Part shown: positions 38,271 to 45,993 of the stretch, piece after piece | Layout of the letters: the number at the start of each line of letters is the position of its first letter | Position numbering within the stretch: the first letter of the stretch is position 1 | Source: Methanosarcinaceae archaeon | Lineage (GTDB): Archaea; Halobacteriota; Methanosarcinia; Methanosarcinales; Methanosarcinaceae | Length of the DNA stretch: 64,000 nucleotides | Direction: 5' to 3' | Assembly (NCBI GenBank): GCA_023544565.1 | Contig: JAMJFS010000008.1 | Location: forward strand, 1-64,000 | Program-made: the position numbers and the translations under genes | Notes under the pieces: model-generated | What the model was told of the DNA's origin: nothing | The model's database searches: none | Seen by the model: only the letters and a program-made list of their open reading frames with translations

Positions 38271-40322
38271 ATGAGCAGGGCTGGTTTTTCTTATAATGGT
38301 GTTCTTGATTACGAACACGGAATACAGAAGGAATGGATAACTACCAACGGTCTTGGAGGATATGCCTCATCAACGATCATTGGTGCAAATTCAAGAACAT
38401 ATCATGGACTGCTGGTCGCTGCACTGAATCCACCTGTTGACAGGACTGTTTTGCTCTCATCGATCGATGAGGAGATCATTGTCGGTGAGAAAATATTCCG
38501 TCTTTCAACACACAAATATCCGAACACGGTTTATCCCACAGGTTTTGAATATCTAAAACAATTTTCTGTTGATCCTTTTCCAACTTCTGTCTACCAGATA
38601 GGAGATATGGAGATTGTCAAGCGTGTTTTCATGGTCTATGGACAAAATACTACCGTCATAAAATACGAAGTGAACAATGGTGGCGACAGTGGTGACGACG
38701 ACGGTTCCAGCAATGTAATACTGCGTCTTTATCCGCTTATCAGCATGCGGAATTTTCATCATACCATAAGGTCGAACAATGTTGGTTTTGCACAGGATGC
38801 AAGCGAATATGAAACAACACTTACCGCAAATGACGTTTCGCTGTCGCTTACATCCAATGCCAGATATTCACAAGGTGGGACATGTTTCTACAATCTTGAA
38901 TATGACACCGAACGCTCACGGGGGCAGGCATATCAGGAGGATAACTACAACTCTGGATTTTTTGAGATCAAACTTAAGAAAGGTGTGAACAATATTTTTG
39001 TTGTTGCATCGGTTGATGAAATATCACCCATGAAAATCAGTGATGTTGAAGAACTGTACGAGGAAGCACTTGTACGGCTGAGCTCACTTGAAGATAAGAC
39101 TGGACTTGACGATGACTTTGTTCTGGGCCTTATACCTGCTGCAGATTCGTTCATTGTGAACCGTGCATCTACTGGCTCAAGAACGATAATAGCCGGATAC
39201 CACTGGTTCTCTGACTGGGGGCGGGATGCTATGATATCCCTGCCAGGACTTACACTTGTGACGGGAAGGTTCGAGGATGCTGCACAGATCCTTTTAAGTT
39301 TTGCAAAGAACTGCAAGGATGGTTTGATACCAAACAGGTTTGCTGATCTTAGTGACCAAAAACCGGATTACAATACTGTTGATGCTTCTCTGTGGTTCGT
39401 GCATGCTGTGGGAAAATATTTTGCATATACCAAAGATGTGAATTTTGTCAGAAAAATGTGGGATACTGTTGACAGCATCATTCGCAACTACATGAATGGC
39501 ACTCATTTTGATATCCACATGGATGCAGATGGGCTGATAACACACGGAAGCCAGCTAACATGGATGGATGCCAAGATCGGCGACTTTGAAGTAACACCAA
39601 GACGCGGCAAGGCATGTGAGATCAATGCCCTGTGGTATAATGCACTAAAGACCGCATCCCATCTGGCAGAACACCTGCAAAAAGACACATCCTTCTACGA
39701 CAGGTTAGCGGATGATGTTAAACAAAGTTATGCCGCTACGTTCTGGAATTCTGATGAGGAGTGTCTTTTTGATTGTGTTGATGGTAATATTTCCGGTAGT
39801 GTTTCCGGTAGTGTTGATGCCGGTAAGAGCGGAATGGTCAGTCGGGATGCATCGATCCGACCAAACCAGATACTTGCAGTTTCACTTCCATACACTATGT
39901 TATCACGGGAGATGGAGATCGATATTGTGAACAGGGTTGAGCGCGACCTTTTGACACCTGTCGGACTTCGGACTTTGGCAATGAATGACCCTTTGTGCAA
40001 GAAACTGTGTGACGGCGACATGATAGCGCGCGATATGGCATATCATAACGGCACTGTCTGGGCATGGCTAATGGGTCCTTATGTTTCTGCGTACACAAAG
40101 GTCAACAACCATTCCAAAGAAAGCCGTGAGCATACGCGCGCGATATTGCTGGGTTTGAGAGAACACTTGCAGGATGGCGGTATCGGGACAATTTCCGAGA
40201 TATTCGATGGCGACGCGCCACATAAACCGCGCGGGTGTATCTCGCAGGCATGGAGTGTTGCTGAAGTTCTGCGTGCGTATGTTGAAGATGTGGTTAGGGG
40301 TGTGAATGGAGAGATTGGTTAG
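38271..40322 (+). CDS. Glycogen debranching enzyme (amylo-alpha-1,6-glucosidase, GH133)
   Basis: A 683-residue archaeal-type debranching enzyme hydrolysing alpha-1,6 branch points. The N-terminal glucan-binding domain (1-270) starts with EWITTNGLGGYASSTIIGANSR; the catalytic barrel contains GYHWFSDWGRDAMISLPGL and LTWMDAKIG, with CISQAWSVAEVLRAY at the end. It is part of the same-direction series of glycogen-degrading genes, separated from GH15 by a repeat pair. Its last codons are duplicated about 0.6 kb downstream. Confidence 0.94.
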   Translation: MSRAGFSYNGVLDYEHGIQKEWITTNGLGGYASSTIIGANSRTYHGLLVAALNPPVDRTVLLSSIDEEIIVGEKIFRLSTHKYPNTVYPTGFEYLKQFSVDPFPTSVYQIGDMEIVKRVFMVYGQNTTVIKYEVNNGGDSGDDDGSSNVILRLYPLISMRNFHHTIRSNNVGFAQDASEYETTLTANDVSLSLTSNARYSQGGTCFYNLEYDTERSRGQAYQEDNYNSGFFEIKLKKGVNNIFVVASVDEISPMKISDVEELYEEALVRLSSLEDKTGLDDDFVLGLIPAADSFIVNRASTGSRTIIAGYHWFSDWGRDAMISLPGLTLVTGRFEDAAQILLSFAKNCKDGLIPNRFADLSDQKPDYNTVDASLWFVHAVGKYFAYTKDVNFVRKMWDTVDSIIRNYMNGTHFDIHMDADGLITHGSQLTWMDAKIGDFEVTPRRGKACEINALWYNALKTASHLAEHLQKDTSFYDRLADDVKQSYAATFWNSDEECLFDCVDGNISGSVSGSVDAGKSGMVSRDASIRPNQILAVSLPYTMLSREMEIDIVNRVERDLLTPVGLRTLAMNDPLCKKLCDGDMIARDMAYHNGTVWAWLMGPYVSAYTKVNNHSKESREHTRAILLGLREHLQDGGIGTISEIFDGDAPHKPRGCISQAWSVAEVLRAYVEDVVRGVNGEIG

Positions 40323-40344
40323 ATGGTTTTAGTGCTGACATAAA

Positions 40345-40500
40345 AACCGCCGCATGCGGCACATTCCATATCTATTGACACACATATCAGCACAGACGAT
40401 CATTTTGTATCAATTCTATTTATGCACACGAAAATAATAATTGGATTTCTTTTTGATTTTATGGGAATACGCCGTCTGCGGCGGTTATTGCGCGGGTTTC
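40345..40500. repeat. GC-rich inverted hairpin pair, copy 2
   Basis: The left hairpin CCGCCGCATGCGGC begins near 40350 and the right CGCCGTCTGCGGCG near 40469, around an AT-rich spacer that contains ATCAATTCTATTTATG. It shares spacer sequence with copy 3, so the whole unit of about 150 bp is the repeat, not just the hairpins. Confidence 0.78.
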
Positions 40501-40581
40501 AATTTTTATTCCACCTTGAACCGTCAACTATTAACAATATCAACAACTGAACAAATGATATCAATTTAAAAGGTGAAAAAA

Positions 40582-40782
40582 ATGGCAAGTCCAATATTAG
40601 CAGCAATATTATCATTTCTCATACCGGGTGTAGGGCAGTTTTATGCAGGACACATGTTTAGAGGATTATTTTTATTTATCCTGGCAGCAATTGTCGCAAT
40701 ATTCACCTTGTTTTCAGGCAGCCTTATAATAGCAGTGGTGGCCGCTATTGATGCCTATTCATTGGCAGCGAAAACAAATTGA
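40582..40782 (+). CDS. Small two-helix membrane protein (TM2-like)
   Basis: A 66-residue protein of two hydrophobic helices (6-22 and 27-60) joined by GQFYAGHMFRGLF, the pattern of TM2/DUF5683-like domains (PGVGQFYAG). ATG 40582 follows AGGTGA at the correct distance. Function unknown. It is bracketed by copies of the GC-rich hairpin repeat. Confidence 0.72.
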   Translation: MASPILAAILSFLIPGVGQFYAGHMFRGLFLFILAAIVAIFTLFSGSLIIAVVAAIDAYSLAAKTN

Positions 40783-40807
40783 AGTCACGCACAAAAAACT
40801 ATGATTT

Positions 40808-40878
40808 CTGTTGAAACTTAACAACTTCCCCATACACATCCAGCGTAGCGTCTGCAATTGTTTTCCAGTTCGTCTGTA
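40808..40878 (-). pseudogene. Duplicated 3' end of the downstream glycosyltransferase gene
   Basis: Read on the minus strand this encodes NWKTIADATLDVYGEVVKF, nearly identical to the last residues of the intact glycosyltransferase that ends at 41178. It lacks all upstream coding sequence and is fused at about 40878 to a copy of the debranching-enzyme end. Confidence 0.8.
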
Positions 40879-40958
40879 TGGGTGTATCTCGCAAGCATGT
40901 GGCGTTGCTGAAGTATTGCGCGCATATGTGGAATATGTGTTTAGGGGGTGGGAGTGAA
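40879..40958 (+). pseudogene. Duplicated 3' end of the debranching-enzyme gene
   Basis: The reading GCISQACGVAEVLRAYVEYV matches the end of the debranching enzyme (GCISQAWSVAEVLRAYVEDV). It has no start and ends in a TGA. It is followed, as in the original, by a hairpin repeat unit. Confidence 0.8.
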
Positions 40959-40989
40959 GAGATCGGATGCGTGGTTTTAGTGCCAACAT

Positions 40990-41160
40990 GGGAACCGCCG
41001 CAGGCGGCAGATTCCATCGCCACTGACTCGCAGATAAGTACACACATCAGTATACACAATTATTTTTTTATCAATTCTATTTATACGCACGAACATAATG
41101 ACAAGAAACTTGATTTTAATTGGTCATATGGGAATTCGCCGCCTGCAGCGGTTTCTACAT
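40990..41160. repeat. GC-rich inverted hairpin pair, copy 3
   Basis: CCGCC-GCA-GGCGG at about 40996-41008 and CGCCGCCTGCAGCGG near 41138-41152 flank a spacer with ATCAATTCTATTTATACG. It is a sister of copy 2, apparently duplicated along with the adjoining gene ends. Confidence 0.78.
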
Positions 41161-41177
41161 TATTTATAGTATTTTAA

Positions 41178-42335
41178 TCAAACAACCTTCCCATACACAT
41201 CCAGCGTAGCATCTGCGATTGTTTTCCAGTCATACAATGTCTCAACCATGCGCCTGCCTTCTTTCCCATACGAGTTTTTTGCAAGCCTGCCAATCATATA
41301 ATTGATGCCCCATGCGATTGAGTCCGAATTATTGAAGACATTAATACCGGTCTTGAAATTGTCAACAAGACGAACGGCGTCCGTGGCGACCACAGGCTTT
41401 CCTGCATCCCATGCTTCAAGAACAACGATCCCGAACGGTTCATTGCGGCTAGGTACGCACACAATATCACATGCATTGTACCAATCCCGGGCAGTTTCGT
41501 CTGAAGCATATCCTAAAAAGTGGCAGGCGCCGGATACGCCTGATTTATTTGCAATATCTTCGCAATTGTGGCGCATCTCCCCTTCACCAACAAAAACAAA
41601 GTGTGCACCCCAATTATCACGCAATACTTGTGGTATGGCCTCAACAAGAAGGTCTGGACCTTTTTGGTAACTCATGCGCCCGATAAAAAGCACAACCGGT
41701 GCAAAAAGGTGTATTCCAATACTTTCTTTGACCTTACCTGCATCAACAATTTTTCGTATCTTACCTGCATATATCCCATTGGGAACTTTGGTTATCTTAG
41801 AATCCGGTATCTGGTAAAGATGCTGGATCTCATCTGTCAAAATTGTTGATGTTGAGATAACTTCCTTTGCCTCAAAACCACCAAGCCATTCCCGATGGGA
41901 TATCTCCTGCGCTTCCCACCAACTACCGTACTGGTTTCCGTTCCTGCCCCACTCCGTGCTGTGATATGTGATCACAAAAGGCACACCAAACTCCGTCTTA
42001 ATCCGGCACAGGACATTCACAGGATGCCAGTCGTGCCCATGAAGTACATCAAATTCCCCATTCTCCCTTACGTCCAAAAAACGTGAATACATCGCATCGC
42101 ACATCCTGTCCATCTGATAAACGATGTTTCCGGACTGGTCATGCGTCACCATGTGGTAATGCACACCATTTATCATCTCGTAGTCACCAAGCCCGCCACT
42201 ACGGGTGAAGATATGAACCTCATGCCCTTTTGCCGCAAGTGCCTCTGAGAGTTCCGATACATGCGGCGCGATTCCTCCCACCTTTATCGAATACAGGCTC
42301 TCCCACGCGAACATGCCGATTCGAAGTTTTTTCAT
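41178..42335 (-). CDS. Glycosyltransferase, GT4/GT5-like (glycogen-synthase-like), paralogue 1
   Basis: A 385-residue GT-B enzyme. It opens RIGMFAWESLYSIKVGGIAPHVSELSEAL (donor/acceptor loop of glycogen-synthase-like GTs), has HGHDWHPV and VVLFIGRMSYQKGPDLLVEAI in the hinge region, and SRNEPFGIVVLEAWDAGKP, the EX7E nucleotide-sugar site. It is about two-thirds identical by eye to the gene at 48243-49412. It likely extends alpha-glucan in the glycogen cluster. ATG 42335 fits the family start. A 55-codon gene lies 46 bases upstream on the same strand. Confidence 0.88.
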   Translation of the reverse strand: MKKLRIGMFAWESLYSIKVGGIAPHVSELSEALAAKGHEVHIFTRSGGLGDYEMINGVHYHMVTHDQSGNIVYQMDRMCDAMYSRFLDVRENGEFDVLHGHDWHPVNVLCRIKTEFGVPFVITYHSTEWGRNGNQYGSWWEAQEISHREWLGGFEAKEVISTSTILTDEIQHLYQIPDSKITKVPNGIYAGKIRKIVDAGKVKESIGIHLFAPVVLFIGRMSYQKGPDLLVEAIPQVLRDNWGAHFVFVGEGEMRHNCEDIANKSGVSGACHFLGYASDETARDWYNACDIVCVPSRNEPFGIVVLEAWDAGKPVVATDAVRLVDNFKTGINVFNNSDSIAWGINYMIGRLAKNSYGKEGRRMVETLYDWKTIADATLDVYGKVV

Positions 42336-42381
42336 TTGATAGCCGCCGTGAAACACTTTGGAACCTGATAATACCTATATT

Positions 42382-42549
42382 TCATTTGATCGAACATATG
42401 TCTTTTACCAGTTGTTCTGCACTTACCTGGCGCGTTAGATATGACCTGATCCCATCCCACATGCATTTTGAATCCAAATGTTTTGAATCAATGATGTGAT
42501 TGGCAGAGAGTGAACGCGCTGATTCTAATTTGTTGTTAAATAACCCCAT
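42382..42549 (-). CDS. Small hypothetical protein (55 aa) ahead of a glycosyltransferase
   Basis: The frame begins MGLFNNKLESARSLSANH and ends EQLVKDICSIK. Its ATG has AGGTGG five bases upstream, and a TATA-like ACTATATACTC lies about 30 bases before it, so initiation signals are good. It is charged, soluble and mostly helical by appearance. It is in the same direction as the glycosyltransferase with a 46-base gap, so an operon is likely. No family recognised. Confidence 0.55.
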   Translation of the reverse strand: MGLFNNKLESARSLSANHIIDSKHLDSKCMWDGIRSYLTRQVSAEQLVKDICSIK

Positions 42550-42657
42550 ACTAACCACCTGCTTTTTAAAACGAGTATATAGTATTTATCGTTATTTAGA
42601 TGACATGTGGTAAACACACAACCCCTTAGGTGGTGTGTGAGGTGAGAGCTATGTTTA

Positions 42658-42790
42658 ATGTATGCCGATAAGGTCACAGATTCCATGCGACGTGCCATGA
42701 ATGAGACAGACTGCTGATGGAATATGCAGATTCAATACAATGAGGAGCACGGCATCACGCCTGAGATCATCGTTAAAGATATCAATCATA
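42658..42790 (+). pseudogene. uvrB C-terminal fragment, copy 1
   Basis: Reads MYADKVTDSMRRAMNETDC, then a TGA, then WNMQIQYNEEHGITPEIIVK, matching the UvrB C-terminal consensus (YADKVT, YNEEHGITP). It has no upstream uvrB domains and is interrupted by a stop. It abuts the 3' end of the PIN gene. Confidence 0.82.
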
Positions 42791-43238
42791 GTCCAAATTC
42801 TACAATAGTTTTGCTTATGCTCCAGACTTCGATTATCTTATCATCGTTTATCTTATCGAAATGCCTGTCATTGGTGATTAAGATAGAATCTGCCTGAATG
42901 CAGGTAGCAGCATGATACATGTCGATTAGTTCATCTTCCGGGAAATATGATTTGCAAAGGCGCAGGAACTTCTCATTTACATCTATTATTCTTATTTTGT
43001 CTATCAATTTTTGGACAATTTCTCTCCCACGCGCAGACTCAAAGACTTGCGTATACTTTTCCATTTCCATAATCAGGAATTCGTTGCCTATGAGAGCAAT
43101 GTCAGTATCATCGATTAGCGCCAGAAGCAATTTTAGCGATGTAGTATCCTTTCTAGGATTCTTAATGACTGCAATGAATAGATTTGTATCAACCAAAAAC
43201 TGACGGATGTTTTTCCCTGATTTTTTCTTTAACGTCAC
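42786..43238 (-). CDS. PIN-domain protein, VapC-like toxin
   Basis: A 150-residue PIN-fold protein, predicted metal-dependent RNase. Acidic residues of the active site are visible: Asp in FLVDTNLF, Glu in NEFLIMEMEKY, and two Asp in DMYHAATCIQADSILITNDRHF. It overlaps the upstream AbrB-like gene by about 50 bases, the usual arrangement of antitoxin before toxin. The start is uncertain: GTG 43238 has AAGGTG just upstream, while a TTG at 43253 is also possible. The locus is flanked by uvrB fragments. Confidence 0.82.
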   Translation of the reverse strand: MTLKKKSGKNIRQFLVDTNLFIAVIKNPRKDTTSLKLLLALIDDTDIALIGNEFLIMEMEKYTQVFESARGREIVQKLIDKIRIIDVNEKFLRLCKSYFPEDELIDMYHAATCIQADSILITNDRHFDKINDDKIIEVWSISKTIVEFGL

Positions 43239-43452
43239 TTCGCACCTTACCAACTACGGAATCTATGTCGATATTTTTAAAATCATTTTCAAGTTGATTT
43301 GCCAACTCATCGGTGTTGATTTTTTTGATGATTAGAATGTCATTTTCAACATCTGCTATAAGCAGTTTAGAACATTTATTTAATTTTAACTTCTTGCGCA
43401 TGGCGCCAGGGATGACAATCCTGCCAGATTTATCGATGTTTACGATTTCCAT
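43189..43452 (-). CDS. AbrB/SpoVT-type antitoxin
   Basis: An 87-residue protein. The first 45 residues form a swapped-hairpin AbrB DNA-binding domain (IVNIDKSGRIVIPGAMRKKLKL); the acidic and basic tail should wrap the toxin. It precedes and overlaps the PIN gene. As with other such pairs it would neutralise the toxin and repress its own promoter. ATG 43452 is chosen over the codon three residues earlier because of family similarity. Confidence 0.85.
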   Translation of the reverse strand: MEIVNIDKSGRIVIPGAMRKKLKLNKCSKLLIADVENDILIIKKINTDELANQLENDFKNIDIDSVVGKVRSDVKEKIREKHPSVFG

Positions 43453-43504
43453 ATTTACCATTATGGTATTATGCCATAATACCTTTTTGGCGGATTGAAT
43501 CTAC

Positions 43505-43632
43505 GACGTGTCACATACAAGACAGACCGCCGCCGGATGTTGCAGATGCAATACAACATAAAGCACGGCAATCACGCCTGAGACCATCGTTAAAGTTATA
43601 CAGAAGAAGATGGTGCCGGTGCAATCAAATTT
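43505..43632 (+). pseudogene. uvrB C-terminal fragment, copy 2
   Basis: Reads RQTAAGCCRCNTT, stop, then ITPETIVKVIQKKM, corresponding to the same UvrB C-terminal segment as copy 1, with frame damage. At the nucleotide level the two copies share CAATACAA, AGCACGGC and ATCACGCCTGAGA. They flank the toxin-antitoxin pair as direct repeats. Confidence 0.78.
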
Positions 43633-44614
43633 TCAAATACTCCGCCGCACTTTCAGGAACCACAGTATTAATAAAAATTCCAGTACCCTTCTCAAATCCC
43701 GCAGGTGTCGATAACACTGGCTGCAACCTCACATTCAGGTGATATGAATCGTCATCGAATATCCAGTAGAACATGTAATTGTATGACGGTGAACTAAGAA
43801 CCACATCGTACCGCGAAACAACGAAACGTATCGCATCACCGATAAGTCTCAGCATCTCATCCGTACAGTTTGCCAGATGGTTAACATGCTGTTTTGGCAA
43901 TATCCACACCTCGAACGGAGTCATTGAAAAATGCGGACAAAACGCAACAGCACCGCTATTTTCATACAATAGTCGCACAGATCTGCTTTCCTTATTCACA
44001 ATGTCACAATAAGGACACCCGCCGGCAGCATGGATCGCATCCTGTTCACGCTTCAATGATGGTGGAAGAATTGGAAGAGCGATAAGCTGAGAGTGAGTAT
44101 GGTCGAGCGAAGCACCTGCACGTTCACCCCAATTCTTAAAAAGCGACACATACCTGATGCCATCCTGCGAGCGATAATGGGACACGCGCTCCTTGTACAC
44201 TCGCATGAGCAGTGACATCTCATCATCCGAAAAATCAGATATCATCCTGCCATGTGTTGGAGATTCAACGATCACCTCATGATAGCCAAAACCTTCCTGT
44301 ATCGACCACTGCGAAGCGGCAGAGTCTTCCAATTCAGATAAAATAGCAGGTTTTGGAGATAACGCAGGAAAAAGGTTCGGAATGCATCGGACATCCCATC
44401 CGGTAACAAGCGATCCCACTGTATCCACAAGCACCTCACCATCCTTGTAAACCGCCGTCCCGAGAGGTGTCCTGTCCTCATTCCCACCGCAGAACACACA
44501 ATCTGAAACTACACTGGCAGTTTTCTTTGATGCAAAATCGGATGGGCGCTTTCCGCGCTCCGATGCAATGATACAATATTCATCAAGAAAATAATGCTTC
44601 CTGATCTCGGACAT
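43625..44614 (-). CDS. galT: Galactose-1-phosphate uridylyltransferase-like protein GalT
   Basis: A 329-residue HIT-superfamily nucleotidyltransferase that exchanges UMP between UDP-glucose and a hexose 1-phosphate. Zinc residues sit in SDCVFCGG near the start and the active site in SLDHTHSQLIALP; the second HIT-like half holds HFSMTPFEVWILPKQHVNHL. It overlaps the upstream glycosyltransferase if the GTG at 44623 is used; ATG 44614 has AGGGTG at a good distance. In a glycogen cluster it may supply or recycle UDP-glucose. Confidence 0.88.
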   Translation of the reverse strand: MSEIRKHYFLDEYCIIASERGKRPSDFASKKTASVVSDCVFCGGNEDRTPLGTAVYKDGEVLVDTVGSLVTGWDVRCIPNLFPALSPKPAILSELEDSAASQWSIQEGFGYHEVIVESPTHGRMISDFSDDEMSLLMRVYKERVSHYRSQDGIRYVSLFKNWGERAGASLDHTHSQLIALPILPPSLKREQDAIHAAGGCPYCDIVNKESRSVRLLYENSGAVAFCPHFSMTPFEVWILPKQHVNHLANCTDEMLRLIGDAIRFVVSRYDVVLSSPSYNYMFYWIFDDDSYHLNVRLQPVLSTPAGFEKGTGIFINTVVPESAAEYLKI

Positions 44615-44619
44615 GTTCT

Positions 44620-45957
44620 TCACACCCTTTCGACCTTAGCTATAACATTCCTGTAAACATCAAGTGTTTGACGGGATACCACTTCCCATGTGAACATCTC
44701 AAGCACCCGTTTGCGCCCGTTCTTACCCCACACTTTTGCATATCCGCTATCAAAAATTTCAGTGATCCCCCATGCAATATCCTGCGGATCATGGGGATTT
44801 ACGTGCATACCTGTCGGGTTATCGGATGGCGGTGTCACAACGATCTCACGTAACCCGCTCGTTCCCCTTGCACCAACCACAACAGATTTTTCCATTGCCA
44901 TTGCCTCGATCGCAACGATGCCAAACGGCTCATAAAAACTCGGGAAAACACAGACATCAGACATTGCATAATGGTCTATCTTCTCATCATCAGGTAGATA
45001 ATCAGTGTTAAGCAAAACCGAACTTTCAAGATGATTGTCCGATATCATGCCGCGTATCAATCCCTCCTGTGTACCCTTGCCGACCAGCACAAGTTTAGTA
45101 TCCGGATATTTTTCAAGCACATCCGGCATGGCAAGTACGAGTTTAGCAGCACCTTTAACCTCTTCAAGCCTTCCGATGAAAAGCACCACACGGTCGCTTT
45201 CTCCAATCCCATACTCTTTCCTCAATTTGCTGATATTGGATGGACGTGCATTCTCCGGATCAAATCTCTTAACGTCCACGCCGTTGTAGCAAACATATAT
45301 CTTATCCTGCGGGACGCCCATTGAAACCAGTTCATCCTTCATTGCATTGGAGACTGTAATAAGAGCATCAACATAATTTGCACTCCGGTTCTCAAAACGC
45401 TGTATCTGGGGATTCAGATTCCCGAGCGAACGACCTGCTTCCGTACTGTGTACATGGTAGATCGTCGGGATACCGGTCTCTTTCTTGATCGTCATTGCAG
45501 CAGGCAGGTCAAGCCAGTCATGTCCAACACAAATATCAATCGACCTTCCGTTTCGCATCAACTCTACAATGCGGGATGCTGCGAGATGGTTGTACGATAA
45601 CAGATCACACAGGAAATCAACACCCATGTCTCCCCATGTGTCCCAGGTCTCCTGTGATAAGAACAGTTCCGCCGTATCCCGGTCAGATAACGATTGCTGA
45701 CGGAATACTTCGATTTCACCTTTAACGTTATCAAGGTTATCTTTAACGTTACATTCACCTTCACCGCCACCTTGTATTTCATGAACAGGAAGTGAATTGT
45801 TCTCGTTTGGAGTTGCAATTATCATATCATGCCCAAGTCCGGTGAATGCATCTGTGATATCTGTAATATATGCTCCAAGTCCACCGAATAAACGCGGAGG
45901 ATATTCGATACTGACAAACGCGATTGTCATTACATCTGATGGATCGTTGATAGTCAT
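44620..45957 (-). CDS. Glycosyltransferase, GT4/GT5 glycogen-synthase-like
   Basis: A 445-residue GT-B protein: IAFVSIEYPPRLFGGLGAYITDITDAFTGLGHD at the N-terminus, VGHDWLDLPAAM, hinge VVLFIGRLEEVKGAAKLVLAM, and the sugar-nucleotide motif PSFYEPFGIVAIEAMAMEKS near residue 345. The translation start at 45957 has AAAGGGTG five bases upstream. It differs from the paralogue pair at 41178 and 48243 but belongs to the same superfamily. Probably an ADP- or UDP-glucose dependent alpha-glucan synthase. Confidence 0.88.
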   Translation of the reverse strand: MTINDPSDVMTIAFVSIEYPPRLFGGLGAYITDITDAFTGLGHDMIIATPNENNSLPVHEIQGGGEGECNVKDNLDNVKGEIEVFRQQSLSDRDTAELFLSQETWDTWGDMGVDFLCDLLSYNHLAASRIVELMRNGRSIDICVGHDWLDLPAAMTIKKETGIPTIYHVHSTEAGRSLGNLNPQIQRFENRSANYVDALITVSNAMKDELVSMGVPQDKIYVCYNGVDVKRFDPENARPSNISKLRKEYGIGESDRVVLFIGRLEEVKGAAKLVLAMPDVLEKYPDTKLVLVGKGTQEGLIRGMISDNHLESSVLLNTDYLPDDEKIDHYAMSDVCVFPSFYEPFGIVAIEAMAMEKSVVVGARGTSGLREIVVTPPSDNPTGMHVNPHDPQDIAWGITEIFDSGYAKVWGKNGRKRVLEMFTWEVVSRQTLDVYRNVIAKVERV

Positions 45958-45993
45958 AATTGCACCCTTTCCCAAAATATTATACTTATATTA

